Positions 10,801-28,805 of a stretch of DNA of 64,000 nucleotides are shown here, in pieces. Every line of letters starts with the position of its first letter. The first letter of the stretch is position 1. A model generated the notes under the pieces. It ran no database searches. It saw only the letters and a list, made by a program, of their open reading frames with translations, and was not told the origin of the DNA. The DNA is from Mugil cephalus (lineage: Eukaryota > Chordata > Actinopteri > Mugiliformes > Mugilidae). Position numbers and translations under genes: made by a program. The stretch lies in the NCBI RefSeq assembly GCF_022458985.1, contig NC_061785.1:2349816-2413815 (forward strand), given 5' to 3'.

Positions 10801-12538
10801 AAAGACCAACCTATATAGACCAAGTGATTATTTAGTTGATTAATCCACAGGTCTATTTTTGTCCAGTAAAGAGTCCAAAACCCAGAGAAAAACAACAAAT
10901 ATTTGACTTTTCTTTCTTAGACTATATTATTAATTAGATTTACTTCACATTTAAAGTAATTTTCATTTGTTTAATCAAATGATAAATGTGCCTTTTGGTC
11001 CAATGGAGAAATATTTTTTTTGATTTGCTGCCGTAATTAATAAGTTGGTGAAGATGGTGTTAACATGACTAGTGTCTAAAAGACTGTAAAATGTTAAAGG
11101 TAAGTGGCTCTTCTGTATGAAAGTCATATAAAACAGAATCATCAGCATAATGAGAGACATTAAGAGAGAATAAATGTCAGATCAACTTCCCTCATCTACA
11201 ATTCTTTTGTGATGGAAAGTTGTTCCGTCACTGAAAAAACAAAAACAACAACTAAAAAGGAAAACTGCAAATTTTCTGTTGAATAAATTGTAAACTAGAA
11301 ACAGAGACTAAACTTCTGTTTCTTTCTGGGATATTTTATTCTATTTTCTTCATTTTAGTAACTGGTATAATTTTATTTATTTTATTCATTTTTGGTATTT
11401 GGTATTTGTCTCGAGGGTTATGCGTGTAACTTGTTTTTAATTAATTGTATTTATTTATCTTTCTGTCGCTAGTTATCTACGTCTACTGTTGTTGCATCTA
11501 AACTACAAGAAGAAACTCAAAGGTTTCTATTTGATTCCTAAAGAAAAGACTGTAAAATATTAAAAATAAGTGGCTCTTCTGTGTGAAGTCATATAAAACA
11601 GTATCATCAGCATAATGAGAGACATTAAGGGAGAATAAATGACATCAGAGCAACTTCCTTCACCTACAATTCTTTTGTGAGGCAGAGTTATTATGTTATT
11701 AAAAAACAACAACAATAACCAACTAAAAATAAACAAACATAAAAAAAAAAAAAAAAACCACCAAAAAATACCAGAACGAGGTGCAAAACAGCAAATACTC
11801 AGTTAAATAAATTAGTAACCGGAAACTGAGAGACTAAACTTCTCTTTCATTCTGGGGATTTTATTTCTTTTTTATTAATTTTAGCTTCTGCATTTGTCTC
11901 AAGGGTTGGGCTTATAACTAGTTTCTGACTTATTTTTTTCTGATTCTTAAAGGAAAAACTGTAAAATATTAAAACTGAAACATCTCTAAGAAAGTCATAT
12001 GAAACAGTATCATCAACATAACGAGAAAAATTAAGAGAGAATAAATTAAGTCAGAGCAACTTCCTTCACCTACCATTCTTTTGTGATGGAAAGTTGTTCT
12101 GTCATTAAAGAAGAACAGCAACAAATAAGTAAAAAGAAACAAAGATTAACAACAAAAACATCAAAAAATACCAGAAAGATGCAAAATTTACAGCAAATTT
12201 TCATAAATTGGCGACTGATTTAATTTTCTAACTTAAAGGTGCATCGTTTGTAGACATCCATAGTTTGTCCTGAACATGACACATTTACTCATTAACCATT
12301 AGTTGAAGTCAGTGTGTCTCCTACCTGGTGTCAGACTGAGGAACGCTGCAGCCAGGATACTACAGTCCACCCCCCTCCTCTCCCACCAGCTGCTTTCTTT
12401 CACCGTTTTCTGCACCAGCTTCGTCAGCTCCATCATCAGCGACTCCTTCCCAGCCTCCCCCCCCTCTGCCCCGCTGTTCTTCACCCCCGACTCCCCTGTC
12501 CTCCTCCTCTCAAACATCCTCCCGTCTTCAGTCTGCAT
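1878..12538 (-). CDS. fads6: Fatty acid desaturase 6 (six exons)
   Basis: Exons in coding order are 12538-12325, 9150-8984, 7830-7650, 5743-5556, 2897-2718 and 2027-1878. All have GT/AG borders and compatible phases, giving about 359 residues, close to the size I recall for vertebrate FADS6. The protein shows the three histidine clusters of membrane fatty acid desaturases: HLASH near residue 104, HIKMHH near 141 and HVEHH near 294. These ligate a di-iron centre in the family. Hydrophobic stretches separate them, and the C-terminus ends in APPITDLVGIQ, which matches FADS6 rather than FADS1/2. There is no N-terminal cytochrome b5-like domain. The start is the first in-frame ATG of exon 1, after a GTG nine bases upstream. 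FADS6 itself is poorly characterised, so the substrate is unknown. Intron 3 carries a Tc1 relic reaching almost to the exon 3 donor. Identity is firm; enzymatic role is inferred from the family. Confidence 0.93.
2130..2590. repeat. Degenerate CTAG-rich minisatellite in fads6 intron 5
   Basis: Variants of GGATGCTAGAATTTAGTC and GATGCTAGTTGTTAGC recur throughout, rich in the palindrome CTAG. Short open frames on both strands here are repeat artefacts. A small duplicate of GGTTGCCTAGCAGCA follows at about 2620-2660. Confidence 0.75.
6035..6345 (+). mobile_element. Tc1-family transposase relic, 5' part
   Basis: Reading on the plus strand gives KGQIIGCIKQRKHLETTKSG and then stretches similar to the helix-turn-helix and early catalytic region of fish Tc1 transposases (for example the MWSDES motif, with its catalytic aspartate). 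There are stops, small deletions and a lost segment, so it is non-functional. It breaks off at about 6340, where the TTTTAGCTAACC repeat block begins. The matching 3' part resumes at about 7238. Confidence 0.8.
6556..6628 (-). tRNA. tRNA-Arg(ACG)-like gene, probably a pseudogene or SINE-type copy
   Basis: On the minus strand the 73 bases fold as a full cloverleaf. The acceptor stem is GGGCCAG/CTGGCTC, the A-box region is TGGCGCAATGG, the anticodon stem is TCTGA/TCAGA with loop CCACGGA (anticodon ACG), and the B-box is GGTTCGACTCC with discriminator G. It matches vertebrate tRNA-Arg(ACG) closely, but universally conserved U33 is replaced by C. There is no clear Pol III terminator directly after the gene. 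Its location inside a repeat block in a fads6 intron and the decayed sister copy argue for a tRNA-derived repeat. Confidence 0.65.
7090..7162 (-). pseudogene. Degenerate tRNA-Arg-like copy
   Basis: This is the sister of the copy at 6556, also 73 bases, with the same acceptor stem, A-box and T-arm. The anticodon stem is broken (TCTGA opposite ACATA) and the loop CTGCGCA would give anticodon GCG, which eukaryotes do not normally use for arginine. The flanks on both sides are shared with the other copy, so the two arose by segmental duplication rather than by independent insertion. Confidence 0.7.
7238..7632 (+). mobile_element. Tc1-family transposase relic, 3' part
   Basis: It continues the relic at 6035-6345. 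The plus strand carries recognisable late-transposase sequence, including AAGATGACAACACCAGGATT, GAGTCTAGACCTGAACC and the C-terminal region near AGTCAAAGCTGGAGG, with many stops and indels. It ends within about 15 bases of the fads6 exon 3 splice donor at 7649. Confidence 0.8.
11080..12220. repeat. Triplicated ~430-bp segment in fads6 intron 1
   Basis: Three diverged direct copies start near 11081, 11541 and 11951. Each has ACTGTAAAATRTTAAA, then AGTCATATRAAACAG, ATCATCARCATAA, GAGAGAATAAAT, CAACTTCCYTCA and TTCTTTTGTGA in the same order, then an A-rich spacer and GAGACTAAACTTCT (degraded in the third copy). No coding potential is seen. Confidence 0.8.
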
Positions 12539-13340
12539 GCTTTCCACCGGCTCAGATTAAAGTAGCAGCTTGTCCTAAACGCTGCAGCCTGAGCTCAGAG
12601 TCCACGGGTCAAAGTTACCAAAGTCCTTACAGCTCAGAAACATATTGTCAGAGAAGTCCGGCCCCCTTTTCCTGCTGCTTGAACAGCCTTGTGGACCCTC
12701 CTCTCCTACTTCCTCCTCATCTCTCTGTCTTCTTTCACCTCCTCCTCCTCGGTCAGCTGACTCCTCCTGCAGCCCAGCAGTGGTGGAATTTATTGACCCG
12801 ACGAGTGTATGGATCCGAAGAATCCTCCTTAAACACACAACAGCTAAAGTACTGCAGTGAGCTCAGAGTCTCCCTCCTCGCCCCACTGGTGCCTCATCTA
12901 TTCTGCATGAGCCCCCCCACCCCTCCCCCCTCCCACTCTGCTTCTCTTCATTGTGTCAGATCCTCTCCCCCCTTCTCCTCCCATCTCAGTAACCTTGGCA
13001 AACGTCCTGGGAAAGGAGAGTCAGGAGTGGACGGCTGATTAACGGCGGCTGGTGTGTGTGTGGAGTTGAGTTTATTTGCAGGTTTATTTGTAGGGTAGTA
13101 TAAATATGTGACATGTATCTGGTGTCAGGGCTGCTTTTGTTCTGGAGAGAAGCCAGTGGTCGGGGCTGGACGCCATCCCAACTGCAGTGTCTTTTAAGAG
13201 AGTTGTTTAACTCTGCAGACACCAGCGAAGAAGAGATCTCAAGAGAGCTCTGCTCACTTCCCAACTCTGAGTGACACAAAACTGCCAAGAGACAAAGAGA
13301 ATACAAACAAGATTCAATATAAACCAAGAAAATACACATA
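12539..13340. other. 5' flank of fads6, pyrimidine-rich
   Basis: The interval immediately upstream of the fads6 start is unusually rich in CT on the plus strand, particularly 12680-12990, with runs of CCTCCTCCTC. The open frames here are low-complexity and not convincing exons. It probably holds the fads6 promoter and 5' UTR, but I cannot point to a defined core element. Confidence 0.4.
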
Positions 13341-13344
13341 AAAC

Positions 13345-14420
13345 AGCCACAAAGGATGCAAAATGTCCTTAAAGAGACACAAAGTGGCTACAAAGAGATG
13401 CTAAGCGACTACAAAGATGCAACAGATAGACAAAATGACCACAAAGACACAAGACAAGCACAAAGAAAAAAACTTAATGTCACATACAATGGCCTAAAAC
13501 ACAAAGAGACAGAAAGCAACTACAAATACATGCTCAGCAAATACAAAGATGCAAAACCTAAACAGACACACAAAACGACTACAAAGAGACTCAAAAGGAG
13601 CAGAAAAGGCATGAAATTACCTCAAAGTGAAACAAAACTACTAGGAGACAAAGAGAATATGACCAAGATTCAATATAAACCAAGGAAATACACATAAAAC
13701 AACCACAAAGAGACACAAAGTATCAACAAAGAGATGCCAGGCAACTACAAAGATGAGCAAAGGCCCGACAGACACACAAAACTACCACAAATTGACATAA
13801 AATGACCTCAAAGTGAAGCAAATCTACAAAGACACAAAGAAAATATGCCTAAGATTTAAAAAACAAAATACCAAGAAAACACACATAAAACAACCACAAA
13901 GGACGGAAAACTTCCACAAAGAAATGCAAAGAGACCGAAAGTGGCTACGAAGAGATGCTAAGAAACTACAAAGAAGCAAAACCTCAAATTGCCTGAGAAA
14001 ACAATGGCAAGAGACACAAAACAAGCAGAAAGAGATTTAATGGCCTCAAACTGAAGCAATACTACAAAGAGACAAAGAGAACGAAATGCCAAACAACCAC
14101 AAAGGCACATAAAATAGATGCACAAGTGCTGCAAAGAGGCACAAAAATATAAAGAAAGAGAAACAACACGGCCGCAAAGATTCAAATCAACACAGTCACA
14201 AAACTAACAGAACAAATGGCCTCATAACAACAAATAACTAGGAAAAACTAAACAATGAACAACAGTAAGAGGCATAAAGCTGCTACGAAATATAGAAACT
14301 ATAAAGAGTCACAATAGGACCCACAAAGAGATGACAAACTGACAAACAATTACGACTAAGAGACAAAAACAGCAACAAATCTGCCACTAAGAGACACCAA
14401 CTAACAAAAACCCATAAGTC
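13345..14420. repeat. ACAAAGAGAC minisatellite, about 1.1 kb
   Basis: A long degenerate array is built from CACAAAGAGACACAAA, CTACAAAGAGATGC and related words with a period near 25-30 bases. It lies between fads6 and the presumed 3' end of ush1g. Lys/Gln/Thr-rich open frames inside it are repeat artefacts. Confidence 0.85.
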
Positions 14421-14454
14421 TGAATAAATTCACACGATTCACATAGTTTTCTTT

Positions 14455-14460
14455 TTTATT
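14455..14460 (-). terminator. Candidate poly(A) signal of ush1g
   Basis: AATAAA on the minus strand lies about 1.47 kb past the ush1g stop, at the edge of the minisatellite. SANS transcripts in other species have long 3' UTRs as far as I recall, but nearer weak signals cannot be excluded. Confidence 0.35.
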
Positions 14461-15117
14461 TTAATAAAACATAGTTACATTTGTGGGGACATCTTCACAT
14501 GTTCAATACAAAAACAAAAACAAAAAAACAAGAACAACACAGATTTCTATGCCGACATAAAAACATCCATTCATGCTTCAGTCACACTCTGGAGTCCAGT
14601 CGAGACCTTCACTGAAACCAAATATGCGGCGCTGCAACCCGAGATAGACGCGTTATCTAGCGCACACTCACATAACCTCCCTGTGACACCCCCTTTGTTT
14701 TTTAATGTTGCGACAGTGTTTGCAGACCTACAGTCAGTGTGCGACTGTTTACATTCGTCTCAGACATGTAGTCGAGCCACTAGGGTGTAGGAGCCACGTA
14801 GGGAAACTAATTCACTAATACATGAGTCATTCATTGATGCAGGAGCCAAAGACAAACAGCGACAGGCACATTTGACTGGAGGCAAATTAACTTATGAAAA
14901 GCTTCCTCCATAAAATTCACTTCATATCAGATCCTTTGACTTTAGACGCGTCACATGGGACTAGAAACAGTTGGATTATCCTGCAATTAAACTGAAACAG
15001 AACAACGTGTACTGCCACTATTCCACCTTATCTCCACTTTTGATGTTGTTTTATGAAGTATCCAAGAGATGGAGCTGTTCAGCCAGTTTAAAAATGCTCT
15101 TTAGTGTAGTGGATGGG

Positions 15118-15146
15118 TTAGGGGTTAGGGTTAGGGTTAGTGGTTA
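15118..15146. repeat. Short interstitial telomere-like repeat
   Basis: The sequence GGGTTAGGGTTAGGGTTAG with one-base variants forms about four TTAGGG-like units within the 3' flank of ush1g. Confidence 0.7.
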
Positions 15147-15264
15147 GTCTTTAACATCCTCTCTCCTTGATGTAGGCCGCCCCTTCAACATTTTTCAGGC
15201 TTAGGACCCCAAACCGATGGAGAGATTAAGTAAGGACCCCTGCCTACTATATGTGTACTAGATT

Positions 15265-15405
15265 AAGCTCACCTCATCTCATCTTCCGTACCCCTTAAAC
15301 CTACACTAGGGTCGCGGGGGTTGCCGGAGCCTATGCCAGCTAGCATCGGGTGAGAGGCAGGGTACATCCTGGCCAAGTCGCCAGCCTATCACAGGGCTAA
15401 CCTAG
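15265..15405 (+). repeat. Common teleost dispersed repeat (SINE/L2-related)
   Basis: The run ACTAGGGTCGCGGGGG, GAGCCTATGCCAGCTAGC, GAGAGGCAGGGTACA, CCTGG and AGTCGCCAGCCTATCACAGG is a very common fish dispersed repeat, which I associate with L2-type LINE or SINE sequences. The exact family is uncertain and only a fragment is present. Confidence 0.55.
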
Positions 15406-15927
15406 ATTAAGCTATTTATTATATTTCGCATTCAATATTAAGCTATTCAGATAATGCACAGGTTCAAATTTCCAACATGTGTAACAGTATGGTGGCCGTG
15501 CAACTGCCATAAACATAAATATCTCTACTTTTAAACATAAAGTAGTTAAATGTTATAGGGAGAGTGAATCTTGTGTAATATGTGGCCTCGTGATTGGATC
15601 ACCAGCGATAAGGGCGTGGCCTACTGTGTATAGGTCTAGTGTGGCGCTTTGTGTGAATGATGTGTTGACTGAAAGATAATGTTTTCTGCCTCCATTCATC
15701 CATTTACTAAAAATATGTCCGATTCATGTTAATGTGCATTTAAACTAATTTCAAGTTTGGAGAAAAAGAAAAAGTCTAATCAACCGATATTTGCGCCCCC
15801 TGTTGAAGGCCTATGATGTAGGGTTAACATGGTCAGTCAGTTCTCGTTTCCCCCCAGTAAATATCACCTAAAGGCCATGCTAATGCAGGCAAAAACTAAA
15901 TATGACAAAATGAGGACATGCTAGGTC

Positions 15928-23351
<7,424 letters not shown>

Positions 23352-24205
23352 ATGGATCCAGGTCCTGGAGATTTAGAGCCGGACTCAACCTGTGAAACAC
23401 CTGAAAAACCCTCCGGTGATGAAGCAGCGACCGGCTCAGAGCACCATGTGCAGGATCAGGTGGTCGTGGTCGAGACAAGGATACAAGGAGGTGGAAGGAT
23501 ACAGGTGACCGTGAAGGACAGGAAGGTGCAGTACAAGGAGCTGGACCTGGAGCTGGACCAGGAGCTGGACCCGGTGAAGGATCAGGTGGAGGGCAAGGTG
23601 CAGTACAAGGAGCTGGACCTGGAGCTGGACCAGGAGCTGGACCCGGTGAAGGATCAGGTGGAGGACAAGGTGCAGTACGAGGAGCTGGACCTGGAGCTGG
23701 ACCAGGAGCTGGACCCGGTGAAGGATCAGGTGGAGGGCAAGGTGCAGTACGAGGAGCTGGACCTGGAGCTGGACCAGGAGCTGGACCCGGTGAAGGATCA
23801 GGTGGAGGACAAGGTGCAGTACGAGGAGCTGGACCTGGAGCTGGACCAGGAGCTGGACCCGGTGCTGGACCCGGTGCTGGACCCAGGGCTGGTGTGGGCT
23901 CCCAGAGGGAGGCATCTGATCTCTGGTCTGCTGGGTATGAACATAGTGCTGCTGGGATCGGCGCTGGTGGCCGGCCAGGTTTTTAAAGAAAAGGCCTTCA
24001 AGCACCAGGAGCCCCAGGTCTTCATCCAGATGCTGATCGCGGTGAGCCTGGTGTGGATGCTCTGGTACCTGCTGTGGGCCAGGAAACGACCCGGGATCTG
24101 CCCACATAAGGACCACCACGCCGGGGGCATCACGGTCATCTGTAAGCAGCATGTGTGCTGGGTGGAACGTCCTGGTTCTCTAACGACATGTTCTCTAATA
24201 AGATG

Positions 24206-24243
<38 letters not shown>

Positions 24244-27200
24244 GTGGTCCTGGTGCTGTTTGCTGCCTTCAGTCTGCTGCTGTACACCTGTAGGATCGGT
24301 TACCTGGTCATTATGAGTGAGTGTAAATCTGCTGCCTCCGTCTTCTCTCCGTTCATAGAGGCTCCTTTCCTGGGTCTGCAGGTAACAACACAATGCAACA
24401 CAACGCAACACAACACAACACAACACAACACAAACTATGACTGTACGAACACTGACCAGAGACATACACATTAAGACATTTATTCTATATAAATCTATAA
24501 TATATAACATATACGCATTACATAAATATATATGTATAAACATACTATAACTACATAAATATTCATCATTACATAACATGAACATACATACATAAGCGTA
24601 CCTGCTACATATACTATATGCTATGTAATTACAGTATAACAATCAACACTGTTTTATTTATGTCCCTCTGAGTTAACACACTTCCTCTTGCACATGCTTT
24701 GTTTAGAAATAATATTTTGTTCCTCTAATACCATTAGCTGCAGAATCAGTGCTGACATAAACATAAACATTCAAAGCTAATTTCCAGCGCTAGTCCTTTG
24801 ATGTGCTTCACTAAACAGTTGCTAAGGAGCTAGCAGGGTTAATAAATTAATCTTTAAATGTTTAATTTAAAGGCGTTTGACTACATCACATCCACTTGAA
24901 AGTCTGCAGTTAGGTACTTCTACAATGCTAAGCTAGGCTAGTTAGTTTTTAGCAGCATCAGTTTAAATGATGTTTTGTTTAGTGTGCAGTATGTGGTGGT
25001 AGGACAAATAAAAGTACTGTTGTGTCCAAAATTTACTTCTTAAATCTAAAGAATCTAGCGCCAAATTAGCTTTAACTTGGCTTTGTCAGTGCTAGCTATT
25101 AGCTAAGGCTAACAGGCTACACTCTGGCTACTATCGTTTTACTTACATGTTCATGTTGTTAACCCCCAGAATTTACACATTCTGTGGTATAATAGCTTTT
25201 AAGCAGTTACATTTATAAAGGTGGTGAAACTTTGGGGGCTAGACGTCCCCGAAAATGTCCGCGATTTTAGTGTTTTATGAATGAGGAAAACAAAAAATGC
25301 TACAACTATTATGGTAACCGGTTGCGCTGCTATTGACATTACAGACACTTTAAAGTTTAGTTTACTTTATTATTTTATTATTTAATATTTTATTTATTAT
25401 TAGTTTGACTTTAGCTTTAACAGTGACAACTAGCTCTTAGCTAAGGCTAACAGGCTACACTCTGGCTACATTTGACTCCTGTTTACTAGCTTCTGAGCTT
25501 TTACAGATTTTATCTTCAACTAAGTCGTAAAATAAAATAGTAATTTCAAAATTAGCTGAAATTTCCAGGGTTCCTTGATTCAAACCCTAAACATGAACTC
25601 TTTTCACAGATTCAAATGTCAGAGTTTAGACAGTTTGGCTAAAACGTGGTTTCATGAGGAGACAAGAACATCCACAAAAAGCAGTAAAAGAATTAATAAA
25701 CTTCTCTAAATCTCGAAAACATTTCTCAGTTGCTTGATTAACCGAGTGTTTCTCTTTTGCAGACATATTTCCTGTGGGCTCACTCCAAAGACTGCATCCA
25801 TAAACACAAGATCATCACCAGGTGTGTCTCAGCCTGCAGACTCTTTGTGTTTACGTGTTCCATACATATCTCAGCTGCTGTTGTTTCTAGATGTTCGTGC
25901 TGAGTCTTATTTGTTGGTGGTCTCTTCCTGTGGCCTCCAGGTCTGGGCTGATGCTGATCCTCTGCTCTGATCTGCTGCTGTGGCTCAACGCCGTGACAGA
26001 GGACACCATCCACGAGGAGATCGAGTTAGAAAAACAAGACGAGCTCAAGTTCGGCAACGCAAACTTATCCGAAGCAGGCGACGTTGGATCGGGAGGTATT
26101 TTAGACCAACTTGTGCGCAACGTGTTTAGAAAGTTCAGATGTCTGCAATTCCACAGGAACTGATGAGTGGCTGATGAATGTGGCTATGCTAGGCTAGTCC
26201 AAAAAAAAGATGAAACAAGGACAACTGGACCAGTTTGTTGAAGACGTTTCATTCAAGTCTTCAGGAACACTGTTAGTTTCCCACAGATGTTCCTTTTAGA
26301 ACCGAAGACCTGGATGAAACGTCTTAAAAGATGTTTTTTCATTCCATGAATCAGCCTCAGCGTCTTCCTTCCTTCCTACTAACCTACATCCTTGTAGAAC
26401 TAAAGACTCAGATCAAACAGCAACTCTCCAGTTCTACTTATTATTTAGTTTTTTTTTTTGGATATAACGTCTTAAACTCTTTGTCTTTTTGTTTCCTGTT
26501 TGTCTGAAGTTAATCGGAGCTGGTGTGACTGTAGCCAGAGCCCCGTGTGCCTGGCGTTCAGGAAAGGCTACGAGGTCCTGTACCCCTTCAACATAGAGTA
26601 CTACCTGATGGCCGGCTGCATGGTCTACGTCATGTGGAAGAACGTGGGCCGCCGGCTGAGTGCAGACCACCAGCACCAGCACCAGCACCACCACAGCACC
26701 CAGAAGATCACCTTGCGCATCGTGTACCAGGGCGGCATCATCTACGGTCCCGCCCTCGGCGCCCTGGTCCTGGTGGCGGGCGCCACCGTCTTCATCGTCT
26801 ACCAGGTTTGGGTGGGCCGGCCTCAGCATCGCCTCACCGCCTTCCTCGTCTTTTACGGCTACCATTTGGCCGTCATGCCCCTCATGTCCCTGTGCTCCCT
26901 GGCCGGGCTGCTGGTCCACCGGCTGGAGAGGAGGGCCCACGAGGGGGGGCACAACCCCACCCGTAGCCTGGACGTGGTCCTCCTGGTGGCGGCGGCTCTG
27001 GGCCAGCTGGCCCTGTCCTACTTCTCCCTGGTGGCGGCCCTGGCCATGGGGACCAAGGACACTCTCGGGGAACTGGACCTGTACTATTCCCTCCTCAGCC
27101 TCCTGGAGCTCATCCTCCAGAACATCTTCATCATCGAAGGCCTCCACAGGCACCCGAAGCTCCTCGCCCAGAAGAAGAGGAGGAGGAGGAGCATCATTTT

Positions 27201-28634
27201 CAAGGTGTCTGACTTTCTTTTTTCTTTTTTTGTTTGGCATAAAATAAAGTTTTATTTACACCAGATGTCGACTGTCCCTGCAGCCTAAGAGAAAGACGGC
27301 TGCACCACAACTAGAGGAGACACAGGCCGATGTTTCACTGCTAGACAGAAACACACCAGCGCCCCCTGCTGCTCCAGAGCATGATGGGAAACGAGCCTGG
27401 ACCAAAAGAGCCATTCAGGAGATCTGTTCCTTCCTGATCCTCTGCAACATCATGGTGAGTGACACGGACAAAGAGAAGCCAGTCAGGCTGGTGGTTTCCT
27501 CTCATCAACTGATTTGTCATCAACATTTCTACTGGATTAACGTCAGGACTTTGACTTGTTCCTAAACATGCATCTGTTTTTTTTTTTTTCTATTTTGTAT
27601 AACATTATCTTCATTTAATGTCACCTTCTAATCGTTTATGTCTCTTTCTATTATTTAATTTCTCTTTAAAGTCATTTTATGTGCCTCTTTCTATTATTTA
27701 ATATCTCTTTTTATGACTTTCTAGTCATTGGCTGTCTCTTTTCAGTTACCTTTGTCTTTTTCTTGTCATTTAATGTCTCTTTCTAGTCATTTAATGTGTC
27801 TCTGTAATCATTTATGTCTCTTTCTATCATTTAATGTCTCTTTATAGTGATTTTATGTCTTTTTCCATTGATTTTATTTCTCTTTTTATTATTTAATTTG
27901 TCTTTATAGTAATTTTTGTCTCTTTTTAGTAATTTTTGTCTTTTCCTTGACATTTTACGTCTTTTTCTGGTAATTTTTGTCTTTTCCTTGTCATTTTACG
28001 TCTTTTTCTGGTCATCTTTGTCTTTTCTTAGTCATTGTTGTCTCTCTAATAATAATAATAACAATTATAATAATTATCTCTAATAATTTTGACTCTCTTC
28101 CTATTTCTATTGGATTAAGTTCAAGACTTTGACTTGTTCCTAAACATCCATCTTGTTCTTCTTTAACCGTTCTTCTCTAGAACCACTTGTGTTCTTGGGC
28201 TTGATTTGAAACACTTGCACAGACAGACTCTAGTTTTTTCTTCAAATTAACTTCTAATCCTAGAGATGCACCTCACAGATATGTCTTATGGGCTCACGTT
28301 TCTGAATAAATAAATACACGAGCCTAATGTTTCTGTTTCATGTGTTTGATTGGGTTCTCTATGTCTACTTTTAAGACTTGTCTGTTAATGTTTTGAGTCG
28401 TTTTTATGCAGAAAAGTAAAAGTTAAAATGAGTAAACATTTCCATTTTGTCGTCTGTGTGCAGCTGTGGGTGATTCCTGCGTTTGGCGTCCACCCACAGT
28501 TTGAGAACGGCCTGGGGAAACAGTTCTTCGGCTTCAGCGCCTGGTTTGTTCTGGTGAACCTGGGTCAGCCGCTCAGCGTCTTCTACAGGATGCACTCGGT
28601 GGGAGCTTTAATGGAGCTGCTCATCGTTGCATGA
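23352..28634 (+). CDS. Otopetrin proton channel (otop2/otop3-like)
   Basis: Seven exons (23352-24141, 24245-24381, 25763-25821, 25941-26095, 26510-27204, 27284-27454, 28464-28634) join in phase to about 725 residues. Diagnostic otopetrin sequence includes MLWYLLWARKRPG, PHKDHHAGGITV, TYFLWAHSKDCIHKHK, GLMLILCSDLLLWLNAVTED and the C-terminal PAFGVHPQFENG and FYRMHS blocks. About twelve membrane segments are expected for the family and many hydrophobic stretches are visible. Otopetrins are proton-selective channels; otop1 acts in otolith formation and acid sensing. Its neighbourhood with ush1g points to OTOP2 or OTOP3, but I cannot separate those without an alignment. The start is the ATG at 23352, six bases after an in-frame GTG. 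The N-terminal region of exon 1 carries an acidic 24-residue tandem repeat (residues ~58-177) before the first membrane segment, which makes it long for the family. Confidence 0.93.
23523..23882 (+). repeat. In-frame 72-bp coding minisatellite, five copies
   Basis: Five near-perfect copies encode KVQYKELDLELDQELD followed by PVKDQVEG or PVKDQVED. The copies differ mainly at one codon near the start (K or E) and one at the end (G or D). The last copy passes into PVLDPVLDPG. Because 72 is a multiple of three, changes in copy number keep the reading frame. Confidence 0.95.
24208..24241. repeat. (GT)17 microsatellite adjoining a splice acceptor
   Basis: The dinucleotide run ends only three bases before exon 2 of the otopetrin gene (TTAG, then the exon at 24245). 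It occupies the place of the polypyrimidine tract in a 103-bp intron. Confidence 0.95.
26200..26330 (+). repeat. Dispersed repeat family A in otopetrin intron 4
   Basis: ACTGGACCAGTTTGTTGAAG, then ACGTTTCATTCAAGTCTTCA, and further on GAAGACCTGGATGAAACG. It shares its core and downstream sequence with the copies in the kcnh6 introns. Confidence 0.6.
27490..28200 (+). mobile_element. Composite element: minisatellite flanked by Tc1-like sequence (copy 2)
   Basis: This lies in otopetrin intron 6. TTTGACTTGTTCCTAAACAT occurs at both ends of a long array of TGTCTCTTTCTAGTCATTTA-type repeats. The right end continues with TTCTTTAACCGTTCTTCT. It is the reverse complement of the element in ush1g intron 1. 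A fainter array of the same motif follows the gene at 28806-29000. Confidence 0.7.
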
Positions 28635-28765
28635 CGACACGGCATCGACGTGAAACCACACCAAACAAAGACTGGATGTACAGCTACAGGTTCCCTGTGT
28701 GTAGTCTGGCTGATAACAAACACTGGACTTCTGATGGATGTGAAACCACAGTCACCAGTTAGTCT

Positions 28766-28771
28766 AATAAA
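28766..28771 (+). terminator. Poly(A) signal of the otopetrin gene
   Basis: AATAAA lies 132 bases after the stop codon, in sequence that is not part of any repeat, and is the first canonical signal downstream. Confidence 0.7.
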
Positions 28772-28805
28772 GTCACCGTCATTTACCAAATTAAAAGAGG
28801 TGTTT

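Noticed and set aside
12679-13038. 119-codon frame upstream of fads6
   Set aside because: Pyrimidine-rich low-complexity sequence (Leu/Pro/Ser) without homology; more likely promoter or 5' UTR.
13356-14040. Lys/Gln/Thr-rich open frames
   Set aside because: They are translations of the ACAAAGAGAC minisatellite; codon content follows the repeat and there is no conserved domain.
13345-14420. CRISPR-like array of short repeats
   Set aside because: Repeats are degenerate, without constant-length unique spacers, and the genome is a vertebrate's.
23436-24152. 238-codon antisense frame with VQLLVQLQVQLLVLH repeats
   Set aside because: It is the reverse reading of the in-frame otopetrin minisatellite and carries no independent evidence.
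25093-25470. Thirty-base direct repeat GCTAAGGCTAACAGGCTACA... in an otopetrin intron
   Set aside because: Considered as ends of an LTR-type insertion, but nothing between the copies resembles a retroelement and the motif is of the common GCTAA low-complexity type.
26434-27240. Long minus-strand open frame opposite otopetrin exon 5
   Set aside because: It is the antisense shadow of a GC-rich coding exon; the plus strand has the conserved otopetrin sequence and splice sites.
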